A stretch of 64,000 bases of DNA from Macrothele yani (taxonomy: Eukaryota > Arthropoda > Arachnida > Araneae > Macrothelidae): NCBI GenBank assembly GCA_039090855.1, contig CM077025.1, positions 98,312,489 to 98,376,488 on the forward strand. The letters are read 5' to 3'. Both the position numbers and the translations under genes were made by a program. The notes beneath the pieces are model-generated. The model was not told the origin of the DNA. It did no database searches and saw only the letters and a program-made list of their open reading frames with translations. Numbering within the stretch: position 1 is the stretch's first letter; every line of letters starts with the position of its first letter. Below, one piece after another: positions 29,531-39,531 of the stretch.

Positions 29531-31300
29531 ATGTCTTCTGTAAAAAAAGATCGTGCTTATGTTACCCGTTTGTTCTTCCTTCTGTGGACACGATATCTCT
29601 ACAGCTATTAGTCCGATTTGAACTTATTTATTTTTTTCATTGGGAAGCTTGAAATCTGCGAATGATGATCCTTGCATTCCGGTTTTTTTTTTTTTTTACA
29701 ATGCACAATTTCACCGCTAGAAGGCGTAAATGCAGATGATATCGAATTCAAAATACATTTTATTCCATATAATTGTTTCCAAAAATTCGATTGAAAAAAT
29801 CCTTTTACCTTTCGATTCTATTTATATCGGAGCCTATTTTAGGTATACTCACTTTTTGAAGCTACGCATAGGTTTTCTGCAAGGGGTCGTAAAAGTAAAT
29901 TGCGTTTTTCCGATATCTCTGCTTCTAAAACTGATTGGAAAAATTCTTTCTGCACTGGATACAACTCCTGATGGGAAATGTTTTCCATATAATTTCTAAT
30001 TTTTGGTAAAGAATAGTTTGGCCATCAGGGGGCGTAAGTGCAAATTTCTGCTTCTGATGTATTTGCAGCAAAATCTGAGCTTCTAAAAGTTCGATTGAGA
30101 AAATGTTTTCGTGGAGCGATACCATTCACGTCGATAAACCATTTTGGAATATTTTCTTCTAAAAATTCCGTCAGGGGGTCGTAGAGGCATATCTTATTTT
30201 TGTCAATATCTCTGTTTCTAAGAGTCCGATTTGAAAAATCCTTTCTTTGTTGGAGAGCGTTGCCGATGGATATGAAATGTTTTTCATATAATTTCAAAAT
30301 TTTCAAGTAATTCACAGACTTTCAGTTGGGGGTAAAGGTAAATTGCGTATTCCCCGGTATCTCTGCAATCTGCTTCTAAAACTCCGATTTGAAAAATTCT
30401 TTCGGCACCGGATACATGTCCTGATGGGAAATGCTTTGCATGTAATACTGATTTTTGGTAAAGAATACTTTGACCACCAGGGGAAGCAAGTGTTAATTTT
30501 TGCTTCTGTTGTATTTGCAGCAAAATCTGAGCTTCTGAAATCTTGACCGAACAAATTATTTCAAGGACCGATACCGCTCACGTCGGAATAAGAGTCATTT
30601 ACTTTGTAGAACACTTTAGGTTAGTATATGAGGAGTTTTATAGTTCACAGTTCTGTGGCTAAGTGGTGTTTCTGTACTTCAGTTAGCAGCTGTGCTCCCG
30701 CTTCTAAAAATCCTATTGAGAAATTTCTTCTTTACTGTATACCATTCGCTACAGTAGAGATGTGAAACATTATCCTCTTTGAATAATGCAAAGATTTCCC
30801 GCTAGTGTGCCTAAAGATCGAAACCTTTTTCTCGTTATCTCTGTTTCCGGGAGACGTATTTGAAAAGTTCGTTTTCCTTAGCTTAGCTTTTGCTATGAAA
30901 AATACTTTTCGCCCATTTTCAACTTTTCCATTATGCAAAATTCTTCCGCTAGAAGACTTGGAGTTATATAATATTTCCTTCTCTATTTCTTCTTTTAACT
31001 GTTCGATTTGAAAATATGTTTGTCTCCGTAACCTTACTTGTGCTATGAGAAAGTTTTTGTGCGCCATTTGTTAATTTTCGTAACATACTTTTTAGCTGCT
31101 GGTGGAAGCAAGTAGCTGTTTCTGTCTCTGAATATTTCATCCGTTGTCGAAACCCGGTTGATTGTTTTTTCTAACCGGATGCATTGACTTTGAATAAATT
31201 TGATAAATTTAATTCGCATTAAAAAGGATTCAAAAGATGACATTACAACCAAAAATTCATTACAACCGAAAAATTTGGTGTCATCTTTCTTGTTTCATTA
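29531..31300 (+). repeat. ~150-bp divergent tandem array, copy 2 (about 11 units)
   Basis: The same leader (GTAAAAAAAGATCGTGCTTA) and trailer (TGACTTTGAATAAATTTGAT) as the array at 11391-12420, but with about 11 units instead of 6. Unit marks (TCCGATTTGAAAAATTCTTT or variants) are at about 29612, 29777, 29929, 30088, 30223, 30383, 30545, 30708, 30855, 31000 and 31155. The later units are more diverged. All frames inside are chance. Confidence 0.75.
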
Positions 31301-31315
31301 ATGAAGCTAAAAAGG

Positions 31316-31560
31316 CATTTTTATTAATTCCAAACGATGTGTGGAAGAAACGTCACACATTTTTTTCGAAGAACCCAACGGCTAGTAGATCTATTTTCCA
31401 CAATCGGGTTCCAATGTGAAATTCCCAGATTTTCCGGTGGTGGGATTCCAACTCACGCTTACTCGCCCCGGAGCCAGATGTTCTACAGACTAAATTACAC
31501 GACGGAATTCATCGCTGCAGATTTGCCGTCTGGGCATGTGATTTATCTTTGTAAAATGTT
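31316..31560 (-). repeat. tRNA-like module, family C, copy 4, with leader
   Basis: The leader TTTTTATTAATTCCAAACGA and CGTCACACATTTTTTTCGAA is followed by the tRNA-like part 31437-31502 with CCCCGGAGCC and GGTGGGATTCCAAC. It sits between the end of the ~150-bp array and the start of the second 98-bp array. Confidence 0.7.
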
Positions 31561-31561
31561 A

Positions 31562-31945
31562 CACGGTACCCAGATATTAAGGTGATTCACATATCGAAGC
31601 CTTACGAAATTCAATGCCTCGGTACGGTTTGATATCTGCAGTGTCTGCTCAACTCAAATCGTGGGTACCCAAACATCAAGGTGATTCTCATATTCAAGTC
31701 TTTTCAAATGCAATGCCACGATACGGTTGGATGTCTGCCGTGTTTGCTCAACTCAAATCGTGTGGTACCCAAATATCAAGGTGATTCACATTAACAAGCC
31801 TTGCCGAATGCCATGCCACGGTGTAGTTTAATGTCTGTAGTGCCTGCTCATCTCAAATTGTGTGGTACCCAAACATCAAGCCGATTCCCATATCCAAGCT
31901 TCGCCAAATTCTATGCCAAGGTGCTGTTGGGTGGCTGCAGAGTCT
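31562..31945 (+). repeat. 98-bp satellite, array 2 (about 4 units)
   Basis: GGTACCCAAACATCAAGGTG-type unit starts recur at about 31566, 31665, 31764 and 31864, with CTGCTCAACTCAAATCGTG near each unit end, a period of 98-100 bp. It ends where unrelated sequence begins near 31945. Confidence 0.8.
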
Positions 31946-32100
31946 GACGAACCGCTCGGGTCGTATTGTATGGCTTCCTTGCGATTGACGTCTTGATTTG
32001 GTCGTCGTCAACTTCTTCGCGTCTTCCACAGCGTGATTCATCGTCGACAGTGAGTAATCTATACAGCAAAATTTTACAAAGCAATACTGAAATACAAAAA

Positions 32101-33008
32101 GCATCCTGAAAGTAATGCATCGTCCTTCATAAGATTTTGATTCGTAACAGCAAAAATGTGAAACTTGATAGAAAAATACTTGGAAATATTGTTAATAATG
32201 CTAGCCTATTCAAAGTATTGCCCATCACTTTCTATACATTTCGGCAATATTTGAACTTATTGGTAAAATCAATTTTCGAAAAATTCCTGAGGCTCTCGTT
32301 TAACCCATGAGTTCAAAGCCAGTTTAACGTCTGTCACATCGTCGAAACGTTCCCCACGAAGGGTGTTTTTCAAGGGGGAAACGGGAAAAAGTCTGAGGGA
32401 GCCAAATCAGGACCGTAGTGGGGTTGAGGCATCACCGTCCACCACATTTTGACAATAGCCTGTGAAGTCTCCATTGAGGTGTGGCGACGTGCGTTATCAT
32501 GGTGTAAAACAACACTATGAAGTGGAATGTCACGTCTGTTCCTTCTGATAGCTGCCTTTAGCTTCTTGAATGTCTGCCCATAGTGAGCACTGCTTATTGT
32601 TGTAACTTCTGGAGGGTGACACGGCGATCAGCTGTAATGAGGTCTTTCACTCGTTGCCTGTTGGCATCTGTCACTGCAGTTGCGGGTCTTCCACTCCGTT
32701 GTTTGTCCGACACTGAACATTCTCCTTCTCAAAACCGCTTCATCCATCTTGGGACATTACTGACATCGATTGTGGCAGCTCCAAATACCGCCAGGATTCT
32801 GTGGATTTCTGGAACCTCACATACCTCTTTTTCCAGGAATTCAATTACGGCTCGCTGTTTTTCTCTGTAATTCCTGATCTTTATTTCCGATTCTGAAAAA
32901 AAAAATTCCCACATTGGTAACATATCGTAGTACATGTCAATGCAGTTTCGTTAAAGTCTCTTCAAAATTTCAAAAGTTAATAAGGAGGAGGCATTACTTT
33001 CAGGATGC
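32101..33008 (-). mobile_element. mariner-like transposon 2
   Basis: The ends are GCATCCTGAAAGTAATGC and GCATTACTTTCAGGATGC, 18-bp perfect inverted repeats. It is 908 bp with a degraded gene on the minus strand. The expected flanking TA is not preserved. Confidence 0.85.
32190..32935 (-). pseudogene. mariner transposase pseudogene
   Basis: On the minus strand it reads EKQRAVIEFLEKEVCEVPEI and SNVPRWMKRF (N-terminal helix-turn-helix), then QRSGRPATAVTDANRQRVKD and LITADRRVTLQKLQQ. It ends with GPDLAPSDFFPF, the mariner third-aspartate motif, and LRGERFDDVTDVKLALNSWV. Stops and frameshifts interrupt it throughout, and the central region holding the first two aspartates is mostly deleted. It is related to the N-terminal half in the palindromic element at 37922-38882. 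Confidence 0.8.
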
Positions 33009-33109
33009 CCTTAGTAGTTGAGCGCTGACAGTGTCGTCACCGTACAGCACGTGTACTTTTAATTTTATTTATTTCTTTTGCATTGCGTTTTTACTATTTG
33101 TGAAGAAAA

Positions 33110-33240
33110 GCTCTTTTATGGCAGTGGTGGGATTCGAAATACTCCGGAACGGAATATTCTCCCGATTTAACTACGCCAACAAGGTTTAACCGCTGCGGCT
33201 TGCCGTTTTAACTCATGCGTTACCTTACTTGTACAGCATA
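33110..33240 (-). repeat. tRNA-like module, family C, copy 5
   Basis: The tRNA-like part is 33124-33186, with GGTGGGATTCGAAATACTCC on the plus strand and AACTACGCCAACAAGG as the complement of the head. The leader is absent or unrecognisable. Confidence 0.6.
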
Positions 33241-33329
33241 ACATATATTCCCACTTGAGAAAAGCGAGGGAAAGAAATGGCACGTTTTGGGTCCAGCTAC
33301 AAACCATGCTAGAAGGAGCTCACTGTAGA

Positions 33330-33570
33330 AGAAGGAATTTTTATTAATTTCAGACGATGTATGGAAGAATCATCACACATTTTTGGCGAACCTTGCAGCC
33401 AGAAGATTTATTTTCCGTCCGGGAGCCAATGTGAAGAAAATCCCTTTTCTACCGGTGGTGATTTCGAATCTACGTCTTCCTACTCCGGAGCGGGATATTC
33501 TCCCGACAGAACTGTGCCGACAAGGCTTATCGCTACAACTTGCCGTTTTTGACTTATACGCCACCTTAGT
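33330..33570 (-). repeat. tRNA-like module, family C, copy 6, with leader
   Basis: The leader GAAGGAATTTTTATTAATTT and CATCACACATTTTTGGCGAA, then the tRNA-like part 33453-33524 with CTCCGGAGC and the flank GCTTATCGCTACAACTTGCC. Same order as copies 2, 4 and 7. Confidence 0.7.
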
Positions 33571-34164
33571 AACACATCACACTTTGCAATAGAAAACCAG
33601 TATGTAATGAACCTCGTTGTTTCCTATTGTTCAGTCTACCCCAAACGAAACCTACTAAACATAGATGGATGTTGTTCAGACGATTGGAAGCCAGTAAGGG
33701 TACCACATGCCTCTCAGAGCTCTATTATATCCCCTGTCTGGAAATAGAAGTGTGAGAGCCTATGAGTCCCACAAAGAAGATCAGAATGAGCAGATGACCA
33801 TAATTATTGTAACGGGAGGTCTAATACCCAGCACTGTTAAAAAAATCTACTTAAAAATGAGAACTTGAACCTACTCGGGTTTTTATTTTAAGTACAATCG
33901 TATCGTAAACGTGTAATGGCATGCTCAAATATAAGTAACCATACGTACTTGCAAATAACTGCGTCAATAAATGTAATTATAATCTCGTATTACTTCATTT
34001 TAGATATTATAGATTTCAATAGAAATTGTCTAATAAATGTGTAAAGTGATACACATATATAATAAGCACAACAAAGTCACTGATCACAAGTAATTTAATT
34101 ATGCATAAAGTATTGCATGTACGTTTTTACATTAACTATGTTTGTGTCAATCTCATAAATAATA
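33571..34164. other. unassigned AT-rich region
   Basis: No gene or element ends are seen. Confidence 0.5.
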
Positions 34165-35598
34165 CACTGACGGAAAAAAAAATCCCAACACCAAGAAGGG
34201 GTTTTGTTAGATAAACGACAGTTGGTAGGCGGTGAGAGTACATCTGTAAGATGACGTTTATGCAAATTTCGCGCTCGGCGCATACGTGTGGCGCTAGTAG
34301 CGCCCCTCGGAACATGCAAAGCAGGTTTGCTGTAAATACGCGCTGTAACGTTCGTCAGCGTTAGTTATCGTTGAGATTCGACGTAGTGTGTTGATGTTAG
34401 TCAAGAATGCCTTTAAGAAGACGAAGAAGCTATTATCAACAGCTCACGGAGTTTGAACGAGGTCGTGTAATAGGGCTACGAGAAGGTGGATTTTCTTTCC
34501 GCTATATTGCAGAACGACTTGGCAGGAATGTAGCCACTGTGCATGATTGTTGGCAGCGGTGGTCAAGGGAAGGTACTGCCTCAAGAAGACCGGGTTCCGG
34601 CTGGCCACGTGGCACTACTGAGAGGGAAGACCGCCGTGTACGGCGTATGGCCGTGGCACATCATACCGCGTCTGCGGCAGCAATTCGAGCTGCAGTTGCC
34701 ACCACAGTGACACAACGAACTGTTACAAATCGGTTACTTGAAGGACAGCTCCGAGCCAGACGCCCTGTAGCGTGCATTCCACTTACTCCAAACCACTGCC
34801 GTTTGCGACGTCAGTGGTGTCAAGCTAGAGCTCATTGGAGGACGGAGTGGAGATCTGTTGTGTTTTCTGATTAAAGCCGGTTCTGCCTGGGGGCCAGTGA
34901 TGGCCGTGTGTTGGTTAGAAGGAGGCCAGGTGAGCGCCTACAACCATCCTGTCTGCGGCCGAGACACACTGGACCTACACCTGGAGTTATGGTCTGGGGA
35001 GCAATTTCCTATGACACCAGGAGCACTCTCGTGGTTATCCCACGCACCATGACGGCACAGTTGTACGTCGGTCTGGTGATTCAACCTGTTGTGCTGCCAT
35101 TCATGAACAGCATTCCAGGGTGGGGTGGGGTTTCCAACAGGATAACGCTCGCCCGCATACCGCTGTTGTAACCCAACATGCTCTACAGAGTGTCGACATG
35201 TTGCCGTGGCCTGCTAGATCACCAGATCTTTCACCAATCGAGCACGTATGGGACATCATTGCACGACAACTCCAGCGTCACCCCCAACCAGCATTAACCG
35301 TCCCTGTATTGACCGACCAAGTGCAACAGGCATGGAACTGCATCCCACAAACTGACATCCAGCACCTGTACGACACAATGCATGAACGTTTGCGTGCTTG
35401 CATTCAACATTCTGGCGGTTACACCGGTTATTAATGTACCAGCATTTGACATTTAAAATGGCTCTTCTCGCGCTTACATTAAGCTGTGATCTTGAAACCT
35501 TAACCGATTAAATATGTTACCTATACAAATGTATTGCCGCCATTTCATTCCTCTACAACTATTTTTTCGTGGTGTTGGGATTTTTTCTTCCGTCAGTG
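34165..35598 (+). mobile_element. Tc1/mariner-superfamily transposon B, copy 2 (DD32E spacing)
   Basis: The ends are CACTGACGGAAAAAAAAATC and the complement closing ...TTTTTTCTTCCGTCAGTG, flanked by TA (34163-34164, 35599-35600). The inner CCCAACACCAAGAAGG block matches element B copy 1. It is 1434 bp against 1430 bp. The proteins are clearly the same family but differ at many residues, so this is a separate subfamily. Confidence 0.9.
34407..35434 (+). pseudogene. Tc1/mariner-type transposase (DD32E spacing), one nonsense and one frameshift
   Basis: It starts MPLRRRRSYYQQLTEFERGR at 34407 and ends GGYTGY with TAA at 35434. A TAA at 34872-34874 replaces the glutamate of FSDESRF, directly after the first aspartate. 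A short GTGGG duplication near 35118-35130 shifts the frame just before FQQDNARPH. The second aspartate codon is 35141 and the glutamate of SPDLSPIEHVWD is 35240, again 32 residues between. The VMVWGAI tryptophan, lost in copy 1, is intact here. Confidence 0.9.
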
Positions 35599-35768
35599 TA
35601 TATTATCGCTTCATTACTATATTTGTCATAAAATTGTGCTGTCCATTTGCCCAGCATGTGACAACGAGTATATCTATTATCCCAGATGTGCCATCGAATA
35701 ATATACGTCCAGTTGGTTCTATGAATAAATGTGTATGTGTGGAGTTCACGTATTCCAAATTTGAAATC
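35599..35768. other. short unassigned spacer
   Basis: Nothing recognised. Confidence 0.4.
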
Positions 35769-36000
35769 GAGCCGTGGGTGGCTTAGTGGTTAGAGATTGA
35801 GACTGCTTGCTGATGGAGGGACCCCAGGCCCAAACCTACCCTGGTATTGTGAATTTTTAACAATCGCTGAATATCAGACGAGCACGTTAAGTAACGCCTC
35901 CCGGGTTGGAATCCCCCGGACAAAGTTCATAATCCCCCTCTGATTTCTCTCTGCCTTCTATGTGCGAAATCGCGCCGCTTGCACGGTGGCGCCATCTAGT
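35769..36000 (+). repeat. SINE-like repeat with tRNA-like head, family E
   Basis: The head GCCGTGGGTGGCTTAGTGGT resembles a tRNA A-box region and GGTTGGAATCCCCC a weak B-box placed unusually far downstream (about 35904). The body ends with TCGCGCCGCTTGCACGGTGG and a CT-rich run at 36002-36017. Single copy in this window, so family status is unproven. Confidence 0.45.
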
Positions 36001-36050
36001 GTTCTCTCTCTCTCTCACTTACAAACTATCTTGTCATAATCTCTAAATTC

Positions 36051-36116
36051 GCTCTAACTTCCTTCAGTTTCTGTGCCCTGCCCGAAAGGGCACAGAAACT
36101 TAATAAAGTTAGAGCA
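36051..36116. repeat. stem-loop with ~25-bp arms
   Basis: GCTCTAACTT then TTTCTGTGCCCT pairs with AGGGCACAGAAA then AAGTTAGAGC, with loop GCCCGAA and a small internal loop. A second palindrome GTACATATATTTGAAATATA follows at 36156-36180. Neither has a T-run or element ends that would explain it. Confidence 0.7.
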
Positions 36117-36180
36117 GAGATATTAAAGATATTTGAAATATATGGATTTTTTTAGTACATATATTTGAAATATATGTACT

Positions 36181-37158
36181 CAAAAACGTGTACATTTTGC
36201 TTATTTCTAAGTACCAATTTTTAACAGTGAGGCTTTTACAGCGTAACGAGCCCGCACGGCGATTATTCAGTAATTCCGAGCAGACTGACTGGGATCGAAC
36301 CTTCTATCAACACAACGGAAACCGACTTCTTTATCTAATAAGCCATTCACTGTACTACTTTTGTAAAAACGAACTTGATCTTTTAGAGAATGTAAATTTT
36401 ATGTATCTTCAATGCAAATCAATCATTGAAATTGTTACATCTATCCCCAAAACGCGAAAAGCCTTTCTACGCAATCTAATACGAATAGAATAGTGTTCTT
36501 AAATTGAACAATCAATAGAGATAAATAAGAGAGCAATGCATTAAATAATATTACCATGGATGCGCCCGTAGCTCAGTTTTCAGGAGGGTGTAAAGAAAAA
36601 TTTGAAACTACGAATAATATATACACTCATCATATGCAAATTTCCACTGTGCTTTTTCGTTATCTAACCGTTTTTACCATACTCTTAACACACAAATTTT
36701 ATTAGAAACTAGAAGATTCGAAAACTACGAAGAAAAAGAAGGATAACTGAAATCAGGCAGCATGTTAAGATACAAGAAAATATATTTGTCGTTCTATTGG
36801 CCACTTGTGTCACGTTTACCACGAATCTCCCGAGATCATTCAATTGGTCATCAAAAATGGAAAAATACCCTCAAGACAAATTTCTGGTGGATATTTTGAG
36901 AGATTTTTGTCCAGTAGTGAATAGGTGCTGCAGAGGATGGTATATTTTTCATTTCTTCGCCTTTCATACTTTCCCATACTGTATGCTGCTCTCCAAAACG
37001 CAAACGGAAATTTTATTATCACTTGCTACTGTAAATGTCTACCTTTACTAATTTCACCCTTAATTTCTACCTTTTCTGCAAATTTTCCATGTTTTTCCTA
37101 TTTTCTCTGCATAAACGAGTACCTAAAAGTTCTACAAAAAAATTAGCAATGCGAATTT
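36181..37158. other. unassigned region
   Basis: GCGCCCGTAGCTCAGT at 36561-36576 looks like a tRNA-like A-box start but no B-box follows. No gene is seen. Confidence 0.4.
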
Positions 37159-37275
37159 GTGTTATCGCGTAAATCCCTGGGCAGAGCATTAAATGAAAAG
37201 ATTCCCAGCGCAGAAAGGTCATGGTATGATTTTCAGGGGGCCCTATATGGGGACAAGAGGGGGCGTTTGAGTTTC
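37159..37275 (+). repeat. fragment of the 146-bp repeat family tail
   Basis: It matches 41352-41456 (CAGCGCAGAAAGG, GATTTTCAGGGGGCCCTATA, GGCGTTTGAGTTTCT). The tail resumes at 38883 (ACCTTAGTAGCCAAAATGAA), so the RTE copy and mariner at 37276-38882 lie inside it. Confidence 0.7.
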
Positions 37276-37910
37276 TACTATATCATTATTGTCAACCATT
37301 ATCAATCCACTGCTGGACGAAGGTCTCCCCAAGTTTCTTCCACAACGGTCTGTCTTGTGCAAGTCTCCTCCATGTTACTCCCGCATACTTTCGAATTTCA
37401 TCCACCCATTTCCCATGTGGTCTTCTTCTAGGTCTTTTCCTGTCCCTTGGAATCCAATCTAAAATTTCGGCTGTCCATCGATGGTCTGTCCTTCTGGCAG
37501 TATGTCCAGCACACTGCCATTTCAGGGATTTAACTCTGATCATGATTTCTTCCACTCTTGTCATTTTTCGGATCCACGAGTCTCTTCTTATCTCTCCTGG
37601 TTACACCAAGCATGCACCTCTCCATGCTACTTTGAGTTGTCTGCAGCCTTTGTATGTCTCTTTTAGTTAAGGTCCACGTCTCTGCAGCATATGTAAACAC
37701 TGGAACGATGCATTGATCAAACACTTTTCTTTTAGGACATAATGGCATATTGCTTTTTAAAATTATGCTGTTTCTTTCAAAAGCTCTCCAGGCAAGTTTT
37801 GTACGCCGATTAATTTCTTCATTAGTGTGACCCACACTTGATATCTGCTGTCCAAGATAAACGTACGTGTCTGTTATCTCCAGCTTTTCTCCATCAATCG
37901 ATAAATCTTC
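37276..37910 (-). pseudogene. RTE-like retrotransposon, 3' part, copy 3
   Basis: On the minus strand: GHTNEEINRRTKLAWRAFER, then PLCPKRKVFDQCIVPVFTYA and AETWTLTKRDIQRLQTTQSS. A second frame gives MTRVEEIMIRVKSLKWQCAG, RRTDHRWTAEILDWIPRDRK and PLWKKLGETFVQQWIDNG. The frame shift lies near 37560, where 2 bases differ from copy 4 (GAGTCTCTTCTT against GAGTTCCTCTTCTT). Homology stops at 37910, ten bases before the TA of the palindromic mariner. Confidence 0.9.
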
Positions 37911-38090
37911 TACGATATATACGAGGGTAAATCAAAAATTATCCGCACTCGCGCCATAATTTTTTTCAGGTTGGCCGTACTGCCTGCCTTCTGCGTGCAC
38001 ATGCTATAATGTGGTATTCTTGTGGTTATGTTACTGAAGTTTGATCTTAATTGCTACATTTAATTTTCTTTGTTCTGTTACAGAGTAAAC

Positions 38091-38504
38091 ATGGCCGCTC
38101 CGCTAGTAGTGAGCATCGAGGAAGAACAGAGAGCAGTGATCCGATTCCTCTGGTCTGAAGGTGTGTCAGGAGCTGAAATTCATCGCAGGCTTGCAGCACA
38201 ATACGGGGATAGCTCTCTACCACGCAGAAGTGTGTATAAGTGGATCGAGAAGTTTAAAAATGGCCGGACAAGCGTGAAGCATGAAGACGGTGCAGAACGC
38301 TCATCAACCACCACAACTGACGGGAAGATTCAACAAGCTCAAGAGATGATTCTGGCGAACCGACGACTGACCACCGATGAGGTTGCCTGTTCTCTGGAAA
38401 TCAGTTATGGTTCTGCATACGAAATCATCCGCGAGAAACTTGGTTTCCGTAAAGTTTTTGCGAGATGGGTGCCAAGGCATCTTTCCGTCAATGGTGGAGG
38501 TTGA
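38091..38504 (+). pseudogene. mariner transposase N-terminal half, left arm
   Basis: It starts MAAPLVVSIEEEQRAVIRFL at 38091, with HRRLAAQYGDSSLPRRSVYK and WIEKFKNGRTSVKHED (helix-turn-helix). It continues through ILANRRLTTDEVACSLEISY and IIREKLGFRKVFARWVPRHL, then reads into the inverted arm and stops at 38504. The catalytic domain is absent. An intact protein of this shape would bind DNA but not cut, so it could act as a repressor if expressed (inference). Confidence 0.85.
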
Positions 38505-38717
38505 TGGGCGTCCTGCATCCTCTTCATGCTTCACGCTTGTCCGGCCATTTTTAAACTTCTCGATCCACTCATACACACTTCTGCGTGGTAGAGCACTGTG
38601 CCCGTATTGTGCTGCAAGCCTGCGATGAATTTCAGCTCCTGACACACCTTCAGACCAGAGGAATCGGATCACTGCTCTCTGTTCTTCCTCGATGCTCACT
38701 ACTAGCGGAACGGCCAT
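38482..38717 (-). pseudogene. mariner transposase N-terminal fragment, right arm
   Basis: It starts MAVPLVVSIEEEQRAVIRFL at 38717 on the minus strand and matches the left arm for about 79 residues, with roughly ten differences, to DGK near 38482. After that it reads the left arm's antisense strand. The few differences show the duplication is old enough to have diverged but not decayed. Confidence 0.85.
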
Positions 38718-38882
38718 GTTTACTCTGTAACAGAACAAAGAAAATTAAATGTAGCAATTAAGATCAAACTTCAGTAACATAACCACAAGAATACCACATT
38801 GTAGCATGTGCACGTAGAAGGCAGTGCGGCCAACCTAAAAAAAATTATGGCGCAAGTGCGGATAATTTTTTATTTACCCTCG

Positions 38883-39001
38883 TGAATAACCTTAGTAGCC
38901 AAAATGAATTTATTAATTCTATATGTAAAATTTGTTATGTCTCACAACTGTCTGAAAAATAAACTCCTTCGTCACAACGGTTATCCGGTGATAAACTCTC
39001 A
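38883..39001 (+). repeat. 146-bp family tail segment, continued
   Basis: ACCTTAGTAGCCAAAATGAA, TTCTATATGTAAAATTTGTT and CTGTCTGAAAAATAAACTCC match 41470-41528 plus 42328-42350. It ends where the SINE begins. Confidence 0.75.
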
Positions 39002-39221
39002 GCCGCCCCAGGTGGCGTAATGGTCTAAGCGATGGCTGCTGATCATTCGTCCGAGATGGGTCCCGGTTCGAATCCTGGTGAGGCATGGATGCTGTGTTTG
39101 TCTCATGACGCTGGTTGTCTACCTTCACTAGAACAAGTGATCCTAATTTAGGGACCGGAAGCTGCTTATAGTCCACTGAGTTGCTCACGGTGGTCGTTGT
39201 TTCTCAATAAAAAAAAAAATA
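39002..39221 (+). repeat. tRNA-derived SINE, family A
   Basis: It starts GCCGCCCCAGGTGGCGTAAT, has B-box GGTTCGAATCC, the body block GGGACCGGAAGCTGCTTATA and an A-run at 39208-39219 with AATAATAATAA after it. The A-box has lost the canonical GTGG spacing. Confidence 0.85.
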
Positions 39222-39272
39222 ATAATAACCTCGTGACAACAGTTATCGCGTACATCTGTGAGCAGAAAATTA

Positions 39273-39531
39273 AGTGCCGTCCCGGTGGTGCAGGGATTCG
39301 AACCCGGACCTATCCCCGACGAATGGTCATAAGCCATCGCTTAGACTATTCGTCAGGAAGAGGTCCGGGTTCGAATCCCGGTGAGGCATGTATGTTGTGT
39401 TTTTCTTACCGCGCTGGCTCTCTCCCTTCCCTGGAACCAGTGACCCTAAATTAGGGATGGGCGACTGCTTATAGCCCATTGAGATGCTCACGGTGCTCGT
39501 TAAACCCCCAATAAAAAATAATAATAATAAT
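39273..39531 (+). repeat. SINE family A with inverted duplication of its tRNA-like head
   Basis: It begins GCCGTCCCGGTGGTGCAG. Then GGATTCGAACCCGGACCTAT through CATAAGCCATCGCTTAGAC is an inverted copy of the head, followed by the normal B-box GGTCCGGGTTCGAATCCC and body. The two B-boxes (39291-39303 complement, 39368-39380) face each other in a hairpin. The tail is AATAAAAAATAATAATAATA. Confidence 0.8.

Larger units (their letters stand above)
37922..38882. mobile_element. palindromic mariner dimer (two left ends in inverted orientation)
   Basis: The left arm 37922-38327 and right arm about 38481-38882 are inverted copies, both beginning with the terminal CGAGGGTAAATCAAAAATTA (variant at the right) and running through the transposase start. 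The spacer of ~150 bp continues the left copy's coding sequence only. Each arm has the same ~150-bp upstream region and ATGGCC start. Both ends are the same transposon terminus, so the element may still be a substrate for transposase. Transcription through it gives a ~400-bp hairpin. Confidence 0.88.

Noticed and set aside
29105..31945. CRISPR array
   Set aside because: Repeat units are contiguous and diverged with no unique spacers. The context is eukaryotic and no cas genes are present.
36561..36576. tRNA A-box-like sequence
   Set aside because: No B-box follows and no cloverleaf can be drawn.
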